From Papiliotrema nemorosa (lineage: Eukaryota > Basidiomycota > Tremellomycetes > Tremellales > Rhynchogastremaceae), in the NCBI GenBank assembly GCA_032158125.1, contig JASKOT010000003.1, positions 186,001 to 250,000 on the forward strand: DNA of 64,000 bases, written 5' to 3'. Below are positions 44,225 to 56,055 of this stretch, piece by piece (the first letter of the stretch is position 1; every line of letters starts with the position of its first letter). The position numbers and the translations under genes were made by a program. The notes under the pieces were generated by a model. That model was not told where the DNA came from. It worked only from the letters and a program-made list of their open reading frames with translations, and did not search any database.

Positions 44225-44504
44225 AAGTATAAGACAGTGTAGCCAAGATAAGACATAAGGGGTTTTAGGGACTTCGGGATGTATGTGTTGTCAGATCATA
44301 CGGACGCAACTTCGTACCGGCCATCAGTCAAGTCATTCGAGTCAATACATACATTACAAGATGGTCGTCAAAGCGTGATATGAGTAGCAGATGGAGAAAC
44401 GTAATGACCGAGAGGATTGTGGTTGTAAAATGACCAGAACGAGTCCCGCTCGTCGCTCCAAACGTGAAAATCCCTACGAGACAGCACACGATATCCAATG
44501 CCGC
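44225..44504. other. convergent 3' region
   Basis: 280 bp between the convergent remodeller and SAM-like genes; presumably overlapping 3' UTRs. Nothing else seen. Confidence 0.4.
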
Positions 44505-46551
44505 TCATCGAGCCCTCCCAAACAATACACGCATCATCACTGCGCCAACGCCGAATCCAACCAGGAACAGATACCCCGGCAACTCCCCGACTCTCGTCGG
44601 CAACCCATCATCATCCTTGCCCACTACACCCAACCTCCCCAGAAGATACTCGACAGGACCCGAGCCTATCCTCGACCTCCGCGACAGGGCGGAAGATGAG
44701 GAGAGAGAAGGGGAAGACGGTCGAGAAGCTTCTTCAAGTTTCGTCTCTAACAATTTGACTCTTTCCATCACTTCTGCCAAACGCATTTCCAACTCGACTT
44801 CCCGGACAGACTTTGCGACCTTCTCTTGCGGTTCTTCCAGGTCGAAAATCGTACTGATGTGCGCGTGAGAGGGTCGGAGAGTCGCTTTACGAGAAGTACC
44901 GCCCGACCCCTCGTCCGACGTATCGTACCCGTCCACAGTAGAGGGCCTTCTACCGCGAAGAGTCGGCACTCGGCCTTTAGTCCTCAGTGAGCTATATCGA
45001 GACCCAACAGGCGACTTGGCGGGTGAGACGGTTCCAGGTAAGGATGGGGCGATATCAGGCGAAAATCCGAGTCCCGATGAAGTGGGTATCGGTCGTTCGG
45101 GCGTGGGTGTGACTTCTGATCGTGACTGGTCTCGTCTCGGTGTTCCTTCGATTGATTGAGGCTTCACCACATCGAGGAATTGGGTCATTGAGTTTTCGTC
45201 TTGCTGCTCCGAGATGGAGACTTCGGTCAATCCAGGAGGAACAGCCTTGATTGTCCCTCCTCTCTCATCCTCCTCTTCAATTTCCATATGCGAGTCCATA
45301 TCCATCAATGGCGTGACAACCTTCTCTTCCGGCGAGCTTCCCAAAACCTCTGAAGACGCAACTCCTGCGGATGTGCCAACGCTGCCACCCGTATGGTGCC
45401 GTTTCACCCCCCACCGCTCCCATCCTTGACTTCCTCCCGTCAATTGCGCTCGGAGAACCCTGCCTTCGTCCTCTGCCTCACTCGCCGAGGAAACGTCAGA
45501 AGCAGATTGACTCTCTCGCATCTCCAAAGCATTTGCCATACGTCTGACGCCGCTTATCTCGCCATCTGTAGCCTCTTCGTCGGTCTCGAGCAATACCGAG
45601 TTTGAAGAATCCAATGGATCTGGCACGCCGCCTTGGAGTGATGCCCGTCGAAGTCGGCGGGAGACAGTCATTAGGAGTGGTAAAAACGGGGGTGGTCGAG
45701 ATGAAGATCTGCTCGTGAGCGATCTAAACCAGTCGATAAGCAACAACTCACCCCCAGCTCTCTGCATTGCCTCGGAGAAAGGCTCGACCGGTGACTTGTT
45801 GACGGAGTACCCATGATTTGATATCTTCGACCAGAGGCGCAGGTAGAATCTGACCTGTTCCATCTTCTCCACCTGTACGTAGCACTTTGCCAAGGTACGA
45901 TGCCAACTCTGAAGCTGTCTCGTCAGCCTGGTGTCTGGGCAACATATTGCGAGGGGCGTACCAGTCCATAGTTTCGGGTTTGACTACTTCGTCAGTCGCT
46001 CTCCATATCTTGAGCAAAAGGTGACTCACGGGCAGCTGCAGGTCCTTCTCTTTTGGTGTAACCTTTCCATCTTGCATAAAGCTAGGCAATGTCCCGCTTC
46101 TCCCGCTCCTCACCAGCGGACGCCTCACCCCGCCCACACCAGGCGAAGCAATTTCCAGACTCTTCCTTCGGTTACCCTCTTCACTCTCACTCTCCGTCCC
46201 TTCCTTGACATCATACTGCGACAAAGAAGACATTGATCTACTCGGCTTATGTCTTCCCAAGGCGTGGATAGGCTGAGAAGGGCTCGAATTTGATCGGGTG
46301 AGAAGGGAAGAAGAGGTAGATTGTATAAGGTAAGGATGGTAATTCTTGCTCGAGGCATTCTTATTTGGCGTATTTGGCGAATAGAGATTCGGATTGGAGG
46401 TGGAGTGGGAGAGGGAAGGGTTGGATGTTGAATGTGGGAGGGAAGAAGAAGGGGCGGGAGGCGTTGATGGTGACCATGTTGGAATCCTGTGTCGGGTTGA
46501 CGGTCCTGCTGCAGGCTCTCGGACCGCTGTAGACGACACAGAGCTCTCCAT
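44505..46551 (-). CDS. SAM-like domain protein with coiled coil and C-terminal membrane anchor
   Basis: Exons 46,551-46,030, 45,983-45,962, 45,914-45,752 and 45,708-44,505; 636 aa. The second exon is only 22 nt, but using it turns the junction into SNPKLWTASELASYLGKVLR, a typical start of a fungal SAM-like domain that continues ILPAPLVEDIKSWVLRQQVT GRAFL. Order: Ser/Pro/Asn-rich N-terminus (~1-170), SAM-like domain (~175-235), long Ser-rich linker, a coiled coil near 520-555 (SVREVELEMRLAEVMERVKL LETKLEEA), and a last hydrophobic segment GYLFLVGFGVGAVMMRVLFG with basic end RAR, i.e. a tail-anchored protein facing the cytosol (ER, mitochondria or peroxisome). No specific ortholog recognised; a tethering role is inferred only from the layout. 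Confidence 0.8.
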
Positions 46552-47028
46552 GGTGCTCGATCAAGGGAGTAAGAGTGCGAATATGTTAAAGAGTGCCCAC
46601 AACCGAAAGATCGAGCAGAAGAAGCGGGCGGCGACTTGATGTGGATCGCCTCTAGCGGGATGATCCGTGATGAGATGGAGTGTGTGCCTTTGAAGGACAC
46701 TCCCGTACTTGGCTATACCGGAACGTCCCACCGCTCGGCCCCCTGTTTCGACTGTGTGACGATCTTTGCCAATGCAGCGATACCTAGACAGGACGTGTGA
46801 GTCGAGCGAGCGTTCTGTTAGCGCAAGATGAAACGAGATCGCTTCAAGATGTTTTGTTTGGACGCGCCTGGTTTTACTTTGGCAGATCCAGTCGCCACTC
46901 ACCACTACACTCTTGGTCTCACAGTATTCGTCATGAATGGCATGAGATGGTATTATACACGGTCTACAACAGGTCTACTAGTCTACAAAGTCTGCACAAA
47001 CGTCGAGCAATCACCCTTTCACCTCCAT
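46552..47028. other. intergenic
   Basis: 477 bp between two minus-strand genes; presumed promoter of the SAM-like gene and 3' UTR of the PPPDE gene. No gene seen. Confidence 0.45.
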
Positions 47029-49005
47029 CTAGCACACCTTGACCAACTCGAGAGCTAGCTTTCTGACCTCCTGCTTTTTCCATCCCTTCATCTTGCCTTC
47101 AATTGTACCCTTCGCGTCCAAAACCTCCAACAAAGGCCTCAAGGAGGCTTCATAGCCTGGAGCCAGATACAATGTGAGGCCCAGAGACGCCAGCAATCTA
47201 TGCGCCACATCCTCGTCTGCCTCTCTGCCAATGCCCTCAACTAGCGCTGACGCAAGTTCGACCTCCCAATCTCGCTCTTCACCATCTTCAGGCTGACCGC
47301 CTCGCTGCTTTGCATCTCGATGTCGTACAGCTGAGAGGTTGTAGGCTGCCCCAGCTGCTGCTGATCGAACCACACTGTCGGCATGAAGGAGAGAGTCCAC
47401 GATGATACCGATGAGATTATCTGTGTATGACAGGAGAAGTAGATTTGCGATGGGTAGCGATGCCAGAAGATTGGTGACGAGACGCAAGACTGTCAGGAGG
47501 AACGGTTTAGGTGTGGTCGTCCCAGAAGCCTTCAGGGTTGCAGATGCAAGGGAGAGTGTAGCCGTGACAGCGTTCGGCTCAGAGGCATTGAGTTGGAGGG
47601 CGAGTAGAGCTGCGACCTGTGCGTTGAGCAGGCCGATTCTCCACAAATCCACCAACGGGAAAGTCTGCTCGGGTTTAAGACTCGACAAAAATCGATGTGA
47701 GATTGTGGTCCAGGTCTGTACCATGCTCCGCAGCTCCTGCTCGCTCGGCGTTGATTTCGCTTCCAGCAGCGGAATGACATTCCTCTTGAGAGTCCCGATA
47801 TCCGCAGCGTTCACACCGAATGTTTCGAGCTTGCTCAGAAGCGCAGCGAAGTTTGGCGCATTGGAGGAGGTGATAGGGTTGATGGGAAGTTTCTCCAGTT
47901 GCGGCAAGAAGACCTTTCTATGTGGATGTCTGGGCCACGTATCCTCCAGAAATTGCTCGACCTTGACTTCCAACTCCCTCTTGCTCGCTCCTCTCAATTC
48001 GTCAATCTTCTTCTCATTTCGAAAGAACATGAATGTCGGGGTGGCTGAGACTCCATATCGTCCCGCTATATCTCTTCCTTCGCCTACGCCCAACTCCACC
48101 TCGACAAAACGAGCGCCCTTGACACTGAACGTGGCGGAGCACTCGGTTGCAATGGCCTCGTAAATCGGTTTGATGACTCGACAGGGCGGGCAGGAGGGGG
48201 TATTGGTAAAGTTGACAACGACGGCAGGATGTTGTTTGAGAATGGAGGTAAAGTTTGAGGCAGAAGAGACGAGAGTGAGTGCACTGATCTCTGGATTGGG
48301 TCGAGGTGGGGTCGGAGTCGGTGTGGGTGCCGTCGTCGCTGAAGCTGCAACAGCGTTGAGCAGTGATGAAGCTAGGGGCGAGGGTGTGGTAGCACCAGAG
48401 ACAGGTGGAGTGGGAAGCGTAGAGGTTTCAGGAGCTGAGCTGCCATTGACTCGATGCTCGGTCGGAGCTGTTCTCCTGAACATGGCGTCGATTTGAGGTC
48501 GCATTGCCTGTCCAAAGGGTGTTGAGAGGAACTCTGCTGGTAGTCCTGAAAATCAGCATCGATATAGACCATAAACCATGCCCAACTCACCGCTGATCCA
48601 AGCGGGAATCTGGGTCCCAGTCAAAAAGCCAACCACGTCGGCTGTAAAGTGATTGCAGTTGAAGTCGATCAGATGATACGCCTCGGGGGTGTACATCTCT
48701 TGCAGAGATGCGATGTACTCGTTGAATGTTGGCTCATCTATCTCCGTCTTTCCACAGTCGATGATTTGCTGAGGTGCGCCATGATGTGTGGTTCCGGGTT
48801 TCGCTTCTAATATGCCCTGTCCGAAGAACACCTCTCGTCCGTATGCCACCACGCTCGTGTGCCTGTCGAGTCAGCTCAACATTACGAGTAGTGAACATCA
48901 TGAGGCTCACCATATGCCGTCAATTTGCTTGCCCGTGAGCATCATCGACATGCTCTTTGCCATCCCACGGGACAGGTCGTAGACATACAGCTTGACGTCC
49001 GACAT
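47029..49005 (-). CDS. PPPDE peptidase-thioredoxin-PUL domain protein
   Basis: Exons 49,005-48,911, 48,862-48,591 and 48,545-47,029; 627 aa. Residues ~1-140 are a PPPDE (DeSI-like) cysteine isopeptidase: [20 protein letters not shown], the active-site histidine in [20 protein letters not shown] (~32), and the catalytic cysteine in [20 protein letters not shown] (~108). DeSI enzymes remove SUMO or ubiquitin. A Ser/Thr/Pro linker leads to a thioredoxin-like domain (~225-330) with a CPPC site ([20 protein letters not shown]) and a cis-Pro loop ([14 protein letters not shown]). The last ~260 residues are an all-helical PUL domain ([32 protein letters not shown]), which in Ufd3/PLAA binds Cdc48/p97. 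Together this suggests a protease on the Cdc48 ubiquitin/SUMO pathway. It shares a 297-bp promoter region with the epimerase-like gene. Confidence 0.9.
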
Positions 49006-49302
49006 GGTGTAGGTGTTGGTGACAGAGTTTCCAAGGTAGCTGCACCAGATGCACCAGGTGATAGCACTACGCTCACGCGTCGACTATGCAAGTAGGCTGG
49101 GTGGCGAAATGGGCGGCAAAAGACGGAGTTGGCGGTGATCTCCGGCGGCAATGGAGTGATGACGTTTATGCTTACGAATGGAAGGTTAGCGAACTCTGAG
49201 CACCACCACCTCTGCGCACCTCTGTCTGCACCACCATCCCACCCCTCGACCCTCGCAACTTTTCTCCTCTTCACCGTCACTACTCAACCACAATCCAACA
49301 CC
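49006..49302. promoter_or_regulatory. divergent promoter, PPPDE gene / epimerase-like gene
   Basis: 297 bp separate the two divergent ATGs. Pyrimidine-rich on the plus strand just before 49,303, as often seen ahead of highly expressed fungal genes. Confidence 0.45.
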
Positions 49303-50542
49303 ATGAGCGCTAAAAAGATCGATACTTCCCTCCCCGCCGCCGCTGCAGGCAAGACAGTCTTCCTCACCGGAGCCACAGGCTACATTGGTGGACAAGTCTT
49401 CCAAAAGCTCCTCTCCCTCTCTTCTCCCCCTTCCAAGATTACCTTTTTGCTCCGAGATGAGAAAAAGACCTCTCTGATCACTTCGCTCGAGACACCTACC
49501 AGTGTTCAGCTCGCCCCTCTTGTTGGGTCCTTGTCAGACCTCGACAAGCTCGAAGCGGCAGCTGCGTCACATGACATTGTCCTGTCCACGGCGGATGCGG
49601 ATGACTTGCCGGCTGTCCAGGCGATGATCAAGGGTATGAAGGCTCGAAAGCAGAAGACTGGACACCGAAGTCTGTTCATTCACACTAGCGGTACTGGTGT
49701 GTTTGCCGACAATGCAAAGGGTCAGTACCCCTCTGATACGGTGAGTTGTTCCGTTTCTCCTGGTGATTCAAGCTCACGTGATAGATCTACACCGACTTGA
49801 ACCCTACCCCAGCGACAGCCAAGACTCCTGAACTTTTGTCAGTCGAAAAGCTCCCCAACGACGCTATCCACCGAAACGTCGACATGGAGATCGTCAAGGC
49901 CGACGGAGAGGGTGTACTGAAATCGTACATCATCCTTCCTTCCACCATCTGGGGTGAAGGCAAAGGTGACCTGTACTCGGCGGGCTTCTCCAACTCTTTC
50001 TCTCAGCAAATGCCAAACCTCATCAAGAACTCGCTCGACCGAGGACGAGCTGGTCACATTGGAAAGGGTGAGTCGTGATCGTACTCAAACGTCAAAGAAA
50101 GTTGGTCTGATGCTCAGGTGCCAACATCTGGCCTCATGTCAACATCAATGATCTCGGCGACTTGTACAGCTTGGTATACGCCGGTGCTCTTCGAGGAGAC
50201 ATTGGCCACGGTAAATCAGGATACTACTTTGGTATTTCCGGTGAATACACCCTCCTCTCGGCTGCTTCGACTATCGGTGCCGCTCTGGTCAAAAACGGTT
50301 GGGCGCAAGAGGCTCAGCCTACTACGTTCACCGATGAGGAGGTCAAAAAGTACTACAACGGAAGCTACTATGCTGGATCCAACTCGCGAGGTGTGGCAGA
50401 CAGGAGTAAGAGTATCGGTTGGAAGCCCAAGTTGAACGAGGCGGAGGACTTTGTTGAGGGTCTCCGAACAGAGACTGTTCGAGTTGAGAAGACTTTTGGA
50501 AGGACTCGAGGGGAAGTCAAGGGTACTTCCTACACCTCGTAA
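49303..50542 (+). CDS. NAD(P)-dependent epimerase/dehydratase, NmrA-like
   Basis: Short-chain (extended SDR) Rossmann protein of 381 aa; exons 49,303-49,740, 49,785-50,067 and 50,118-50,542. The cofactor motif is TVFLTGATGYIGGQVFQKLL (~18-37) with TGxxGxxG. Other SDR-like elements: ADADDLPAVQAMIKGM, LFIHTSGTGVFADNAKGQ, YIILPSTIWGEGKGDLYSAG and PHVNINDLGDLYSLVYAGAL. The usual catalytic YxxxK is not evident, as in NmrA-type and atypical SDR proteins, so it may act as a redox sensor or on a small unknown substrate. C-terminus is Lys/Arg-rich and ends GTSYTS. Codon use is strongly biased (AAG, GAG, CTC), hinting at high expression. Substrate unknown. Confidence 0.85.
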
Positions 50543-50873
50543 GGTTGGCGTCACTGCATGACACTGTAGCATACAAAGCGGAGGAACTGGATATGTAGCG
50601 AGAGAACCAAGCGTAAAACAATTGGAAACCCTCCACGGGACACCATGCATACACATAGAGACAGGTACAGTTTTCGGAAGCATCAAGTAGCAGAAGAGTC
50701 AAGGCACGGCGACATTGGCAAGAATATTACATCATGGAGCGTGTGCTACTGCTGGTAACGATTCAACAGCCCGCTGGATGATTTTCGCCATCTTTTTCGC
50801 CTTCTTATCGGCATATTTGAGGGTATATTCGGATGCAAGGTATAGAACTTGTGCCATATTATAGCTTGGCAGG
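50543..50873. other. convergent 3' region
   Basis: 331 bp between convergent stop codons of the epimerase-like and Vps15 genes. No gene seen. Confidence 0.4.
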
Positions 50874-53800
50874 CTACCTTCCACTATTCGCACCACCCGC
50901 CTCCAATCTCCAGACCTTGACCACTCCACTTCGGTCCGCACTGATTACACAACTCGAGAACGAAGTCTCGACCGCTCCTAGAGCGCATATCACATCGTAA
51001 TGAGGTCGTAGAGGTTGTCTGGCTGAAGCCACTCCAGCGTGTTTGCCATCTACCGATTGTCGATGTAAGTTTGGTAGAGTATACGTCAACAAGGGCGCAC
51101 TGGCGCTTGCTTGTCTAGATGATCAGTGCTCCACATCTTTCTGACCTCGCTGGGGACTTACTTGAATTGGACCTCCTTCTCCTTGGGCGAACCGCAAATA
51201 ACAAAACCGTCACTTGCCTTGCCCAGATCCCAGTACCGTACAACCCTATCCTCTCCAGCGGAAATCATCCACCCTGGACTCGGAGTCGCCGCCTTGCTCT
51301 CGGTCACAGGCATCAACAAACTTCCCTCTTCTTCTCTATTCGCCAAAGCGGCAAATGATGTACCAACAATCAAGGAGATGACAGACGGTATCGACAAATC
51401 ACCACCCTCCGCATTCATTTCGGTAAATGTCGACTCTTTGCCGAGGATCTCGGCGATGTAATCTTCCTTTGACATGGGCGGCTCGGGCCCTTCTGCTGGG
51501 GGTGGATTCTTCGATGTCGGCCGAGTCGTCCTTACTTCAAACAGCTCGACTAATTTCCCCGTTTCGATATCGTATGTCTCCACGATGGGTCCTTCTCGAT
51601 CACGTCGACTGGAAACCATGATCCACCTTCCGCGACCTTTTGAAGGATGTTGCTGAATGGCCGTCACTGAACCACTGGCCCGCCAAGACTTCAGCAACAA
51701 GCCAAATCGGAGGTCCCAGAGTGAGAGAGTCCCAGAGTCGGTACCGATGACGAGCCAGTGAGGCGTAGAGCAAGTCGAAGTCACGACTCCCAGCTCCAAT
51801 GGATGCTGGAAGCGAGTCTTGACTTCCATGTTCCGGATGTCCAGTAAAGCGATCACCGAGTTGGAGGTGACTAGCAGTAACGACGACTCCTTTAGATGTG
51901 ACACGGATACAATGTGTCCATCGCGCCGCTGGGATGTCCATTGTCGGATACACTCCATCTTGGAATACTTGGGATTCGCTCCGCCCGATACGTGGACCCG
52001 CAGGACGTGCAATTGGCCATCCTCAGCTGTCACCGCGAGACAGTGGGTGTTCTCGATCCGACACATGGACGCGATCGGTGCATCCATTCGATAGGTCAAT
52101 CTCGCTTTTGCCGAGACACTTCGTTCGAGTCGAGCAGTATCCCATATGAGGATTTGCGAATCTTGGGAAGCCGTAGCGAAGAAGAGCTGGTCAGGTGATG
52201 TCACGATAGCCACAATAGGTGAGGTGTGTTGTGTTAAGTGCGCAATCATGGTGACGTTTTGCGGGGACGAGGATTTGGGTCGAACAGCCCGTTTTTTGTG
52301 ACTGGCGGTGATTTTTGGTCCGAAATCGAGCAGAGGTTCCCGGTAATTCTCCAAATCGACCTGCTCCAAGAATGCTCGAACACTAGGGTCATGCCCCTCA
52401 TATGACGAGCTATAGGGGGCAGCTTTCGGTGTGACTTGTCCAGCACCGATAGGCGTCGTTCGTCCAGAGATGGGATCGTCATGTATCGAGGTGGTCCCTA
52501 GGGCATTTGCATGTGACTGTCCAATGGCAGGGGCGACTTTTCCCTGTAATCGTTTCTTTCCTGTCCGAGTGACAGCCGTGACGTCGATACTGGAAGATAT
52601 GGTCGACTCGGACGGACTTGCATCGTGTTGAACAGCCGTATCTGAAGTTGATCTATCAGATTTGGGTGTAGGTGGTTCCAGCGAAGCAAGACGCTTCCGT
52701 ATTTCGTCGAGTGGGTTCTCTACCGTCCCTCGTGCGCTACGACTAGCGAAAGACGTTCGTCTGCTCGTTGGTTCAGCCAAATATGGCCGAAGTCTCCGCA
52801 GATCAGCTTTCGCATCGACGCCAATGGTTCTCGGGCTGATGAATACGGTCTGAGGCGTCACACCGAGATCGGTCAAGGAGATTGCTTTTCCTGAGACCAA
52901 GTCCGTTTCCGGTAATGCCTCTTGTTCCGCCGCACTGCGTCTGTGAGGTCAGCTTTGTCCTGTGTCGCCCAAAGTACAGACACTCACGCTCGAGCAGCGT
53001 GAGCCTGCTTGACAATGAACTCTTTCATAGCGATGACCTTCTTCTCGTCTTTGACTGAGATGCCCTTGTCCTTCAAAGCATGTGTTTCTTCTGGTGTTCT
53101 GGAGGTAGAGGCGTTTTTAACCATGGCTGCCTTGCTACTAATACCTTGCGCGGAGAGATCCCAGAACCTAGAAGGGGAGTTCTGTAAAGCTGCAGCCTTT
53201 GCAGCTACTAATGCCGACCTGGATAGCTGAACGTCAGTGAGAGGCGTATCATCTAAATGCTCGCCGCGTGACTCACAGGTGAGATCAGGGCCGACATGAT
53301 GGCCTCTTCTTGCAGCTCATGTATGTCCGAATGTAGCATACTTCGTAAATTGGGATACAAGATACACCAGACATCCGAATGAGGGAGGTTGCGAGCTGCG
53401 GCAGCGATGAACCCGGCGGTGCCTGGTATCAACATCTGAGCCTTAGGGGAGCACCTACTTTGCCTGATCCAAGCGTTGGGATGACACAAGAACCCCTTGA
53501 CTGCAAAGAAAACATCCCAGAGTCGCATTCGCGGTAACAGACCAAGCGATGCCAAGCTAGTCAAGGACGACACAACTCGGGCCACTACTGCTTCCTCGGA
53601 GTCTGCCGTGAGCGATCTCAGTGTTGTATACTCACCAGCAAGGGCTTGCAGCATGAGAGGAAGGACGTATTCCTCGATTGCCCGAATCCCAATGAAAGCT
53701 CCCACTCCTACTATTCCGTCGAAAAATGCAAGTCGGAGCATCCAGTCCCGGTCATTCAGGTAAGTCATGATATGGCTCAGAACCGTCTCCGATGACTTTT

Positions 53801-55810
53801 GCCGACCGAAAAATAGGCAGAGTTCGGCGATGGAACTGAGCATAGATCTCTTTACAGCGGGAGAGATGTCGACCAGCAAGGTCGTCGCTTGCTCTTCGAC
53901 CACCGCCTGTATCTCCAACAACATTGCGTCATAATCGGGCTGCTATGAGCGCTTTTCTAGCCGACATAGTGAAGCTGGTGCCGCTCACCTCGACCACACC
54001 TAAAGCTTCCTGCTCGGTCTTGTCTGCCTTGGAAGCTTGACTCATCTCCAGCATGGTCACTGCGGCATCGGCAAGCCTAACGAGACCGGTAGCATATGTC
54101 GCGCGAACAAAGATGTCTGGATCGATCGATAGGTGCCGCATCTGAGGCAAGAGGTATTCCGGGATGAAGGTTGCGTTCTGCGGGGAGATGGCTTTGACCG
54201 ATTCGACAGTGATGACAAGCGTGCGGCAGGCCTCTGCCCGTACAATTGCGACATCGTCTGAAAGTAGTTCCACGACAAAAGGCACAATGCGATCCACCTT
54301 GTCTTCGTCTGTCAAATAGGGAAGAAGATTGAGAAAGAGATGCAGGCCGTGGAGACGTGACGAGGGCCAGAGGCAGTTTCTGATGGACGACGTGATGATG
54401 TTGAGGAGAAGTAGAGCCGGTCCGACTGGAATTAGCCGAGTTAGCTTTTTTACGCACCTTCTTCCACTGCCTCCTCCGCCTCGGCAGGTCTTTCCAGATG
54501 GATCTGAATAGACTCCCACTCGTCCAGCATCTTGTCAATCTTGTGCCCAGACTGCGGAGCGCATCTTTGTAAGAATTCCGCGTTGTTTGGTTCCGGGATT
54601 TCGTTGAGTGAAGCCGTGTAATCTTGTAGGAATGTATAGAAGTATTCTGGGAAGATGGATCCTCGAAAGGCAGATAGGATATGGTCGAACTTTGGTCTGT
54701 CCTCGGAAGCTCTTGACAGCATTTGACTGATCATTTCCTGTTGATGAGTTGCTTCCCTTCATTCGGATCATGGCCTCCCAGCTCACCTTCACATGGTGAT
54801 CATCGATGTTGTCCAAGATGCCATCCAGCCCAATCGACCCTTCTCGATAGGCAAACATCTCACTGAGGTTGAATACCGTCCTCCCATCGGTCCACATCTC
54901 AGCCAAAACACATCCCACACTGAAAACATCCATCTCCTCTGTGACTTTACCGTCTCTCTTTCCCCAGGCGTCCTTCTCACCCTCCGCGGCCGCTTTCTTC
55001 TCTTGAGCAAGCTTGGAGTCGGCAGGATAGAATCGTTCCGGCGCGATATAGCATGTTCGCCGGGATGAAGTGTCAAAGTAGAAGGAAAAGTCGGAAGGAT
55101 CGTCAAGAGGTAGATAGGTCGGTTTGAAGGCGGATGAGAAGTCTGTCAAGAGGACCGTGAGGTCGGTCGTGATGAGGACATTCTCAGACTTGATGTCTCC
55201 ATGCGCGACCTGGTCTTAGCCAACACCGCGACGATCGCATGAGCATGAACACCTACCTTTCTCGCTCGAGCGTCTCTCAAGCATGTTAGCAGCTGAAAAG
55301 CGATCCATCTCTTCTCAATCTTGGCCAAATATGGCTGCGTGCTAGGATCAGCCTTCCTTATGGCTAGGCGGTTGATATGCCTCACCTGACTCGATCATAC
55401 AAGTTCGAGCCGACCCATTGTCGAATGAGATATCCCGCTTTCTCCGTCTCTACAAATGCTTGATACGTATTGACATTTGCCAAATCCGCCAGAGAGTCAC
55501 GTTCCGCTATTCGTTAGCTTCTCTGACGGTTTCCCCGCGAGCGATGGCTCACTTTTGAGTCGACGTTGGATGACGCGCAACGACATGGCTGCATCTGGCT
55601 TGATGAAGATCTTGAGCACCAGCGGTCCATAGCTGTGTCTCGTCAGGATCGTCTTGAGGAAACGCGAGGAGGACAAGCTGGATGATGAGCTTGCGCTGAA
55701 GTCGGGGAAAGGGATCCCTACCTCTTATCGTATGATATGTCGTTTCCAAGCTCCGCGACATAGGAGTCCAGAGCTGTAGAAGCTCTGGCCATAGACGATA
55801 TATTGCCCAT
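50874..55810 (-). CDS. VPS15: Vps15, regulatory protein kinase of class III PI3-kinase
   Basis: Scaffold/pseudokinase-like subunit of the Vps34 complexes in autophagy and endosomal sorting. Twelve exons: 55,810-55,722, 55,695-55,553, 55,506-55,386, 55,341-55,257, 55,209-54,787, 54,737-54,458, 54,425-53,989, 53,939-53,459, 53,422-53,277, 53,226-52,988, 52,934-51,162, 51,114-50,874; 1485 aa, the usual fungal size. Gly2 (MGNISS) is a myristoylation site. Kinase signs: PLVLKIFIKPDAAMSLRVIQ, ETEKAGYLIRQWVGSNLYDR, VAHGDIKSENVLI (HGD in place of HRD, as in the family), DFSSAFKP (in place of DFG), RRTCYIAPERFY, DVFSVGCVLAEMWTDG. HEAT repeats at ~375-740 (LFLNLLPYLTDEDKVDRIVP, RDWMLRLAFFDGIVGVGAFI). 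WD40 propeller from ~950 (SQDSQILIWDTARLER, DSGTLSLWDLRFGLLLKSWR, SAGEDRVVRYWDLGKA, SADRSGVVKVWRLE). The 36-nt intron at 53,423-53,458 is in frame and could be retained. Confidence 0.93.
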
Positions 55811-55975
55811 AGTGACGACTGTTATCTATTTGTACTGCCAGGCATGATTCGGAGTGCAGTACTCGTAGCTATGAACAAGAATGACGGCAATGTCATTGTT
55901 ATTGAGCTTGAGAGGCAGACCGGCTGCAACATCAAAGTATATATATTACAAATCATGTTCTTTAACATGAAACAA

Positions 55976-56047
55976 GGGGAAGTAGCTAAGTGGTATAGCG
56001 CAACTTTAGCATAGTTGAGGTCCAGGGTTCAATTCCCTGCTTCTCCA
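55976..56047 (+). tRNA. tRNA-Ala (AGC)
   Basis: 72-nt cloverleaf without intron. Acceptor stem GGGGAAG pairs with CTTCTCC and contains a G3-U70 wobble pair, the alanine identity element. Box A is TAGCTAAGTGG; anticodon stem CAACT/AGTTG; loop TTAGCAT with anticodon AGC at 56,008-56,010; T arm CAGGG-TTCAATT-CCCTG; discriminator A at 56,047. It lies 165 bp upstream of, and divergent from, Vps15. Frames over it read as pseudo-peptides such as EPWTSTMLKLRY, a familiar tRNA artefact. Confidence 0.95.
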
Positions 56048-56050
56048 ATG

Positions 56051-56055
56051 TTTTT
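56051..56055 (+). terminator. RNA polymerase III terminator (T5)
   Basis: Five T residues start 4 nt after the tRNA 3' end, the expected Pol III stop. Confidence 0.85.
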
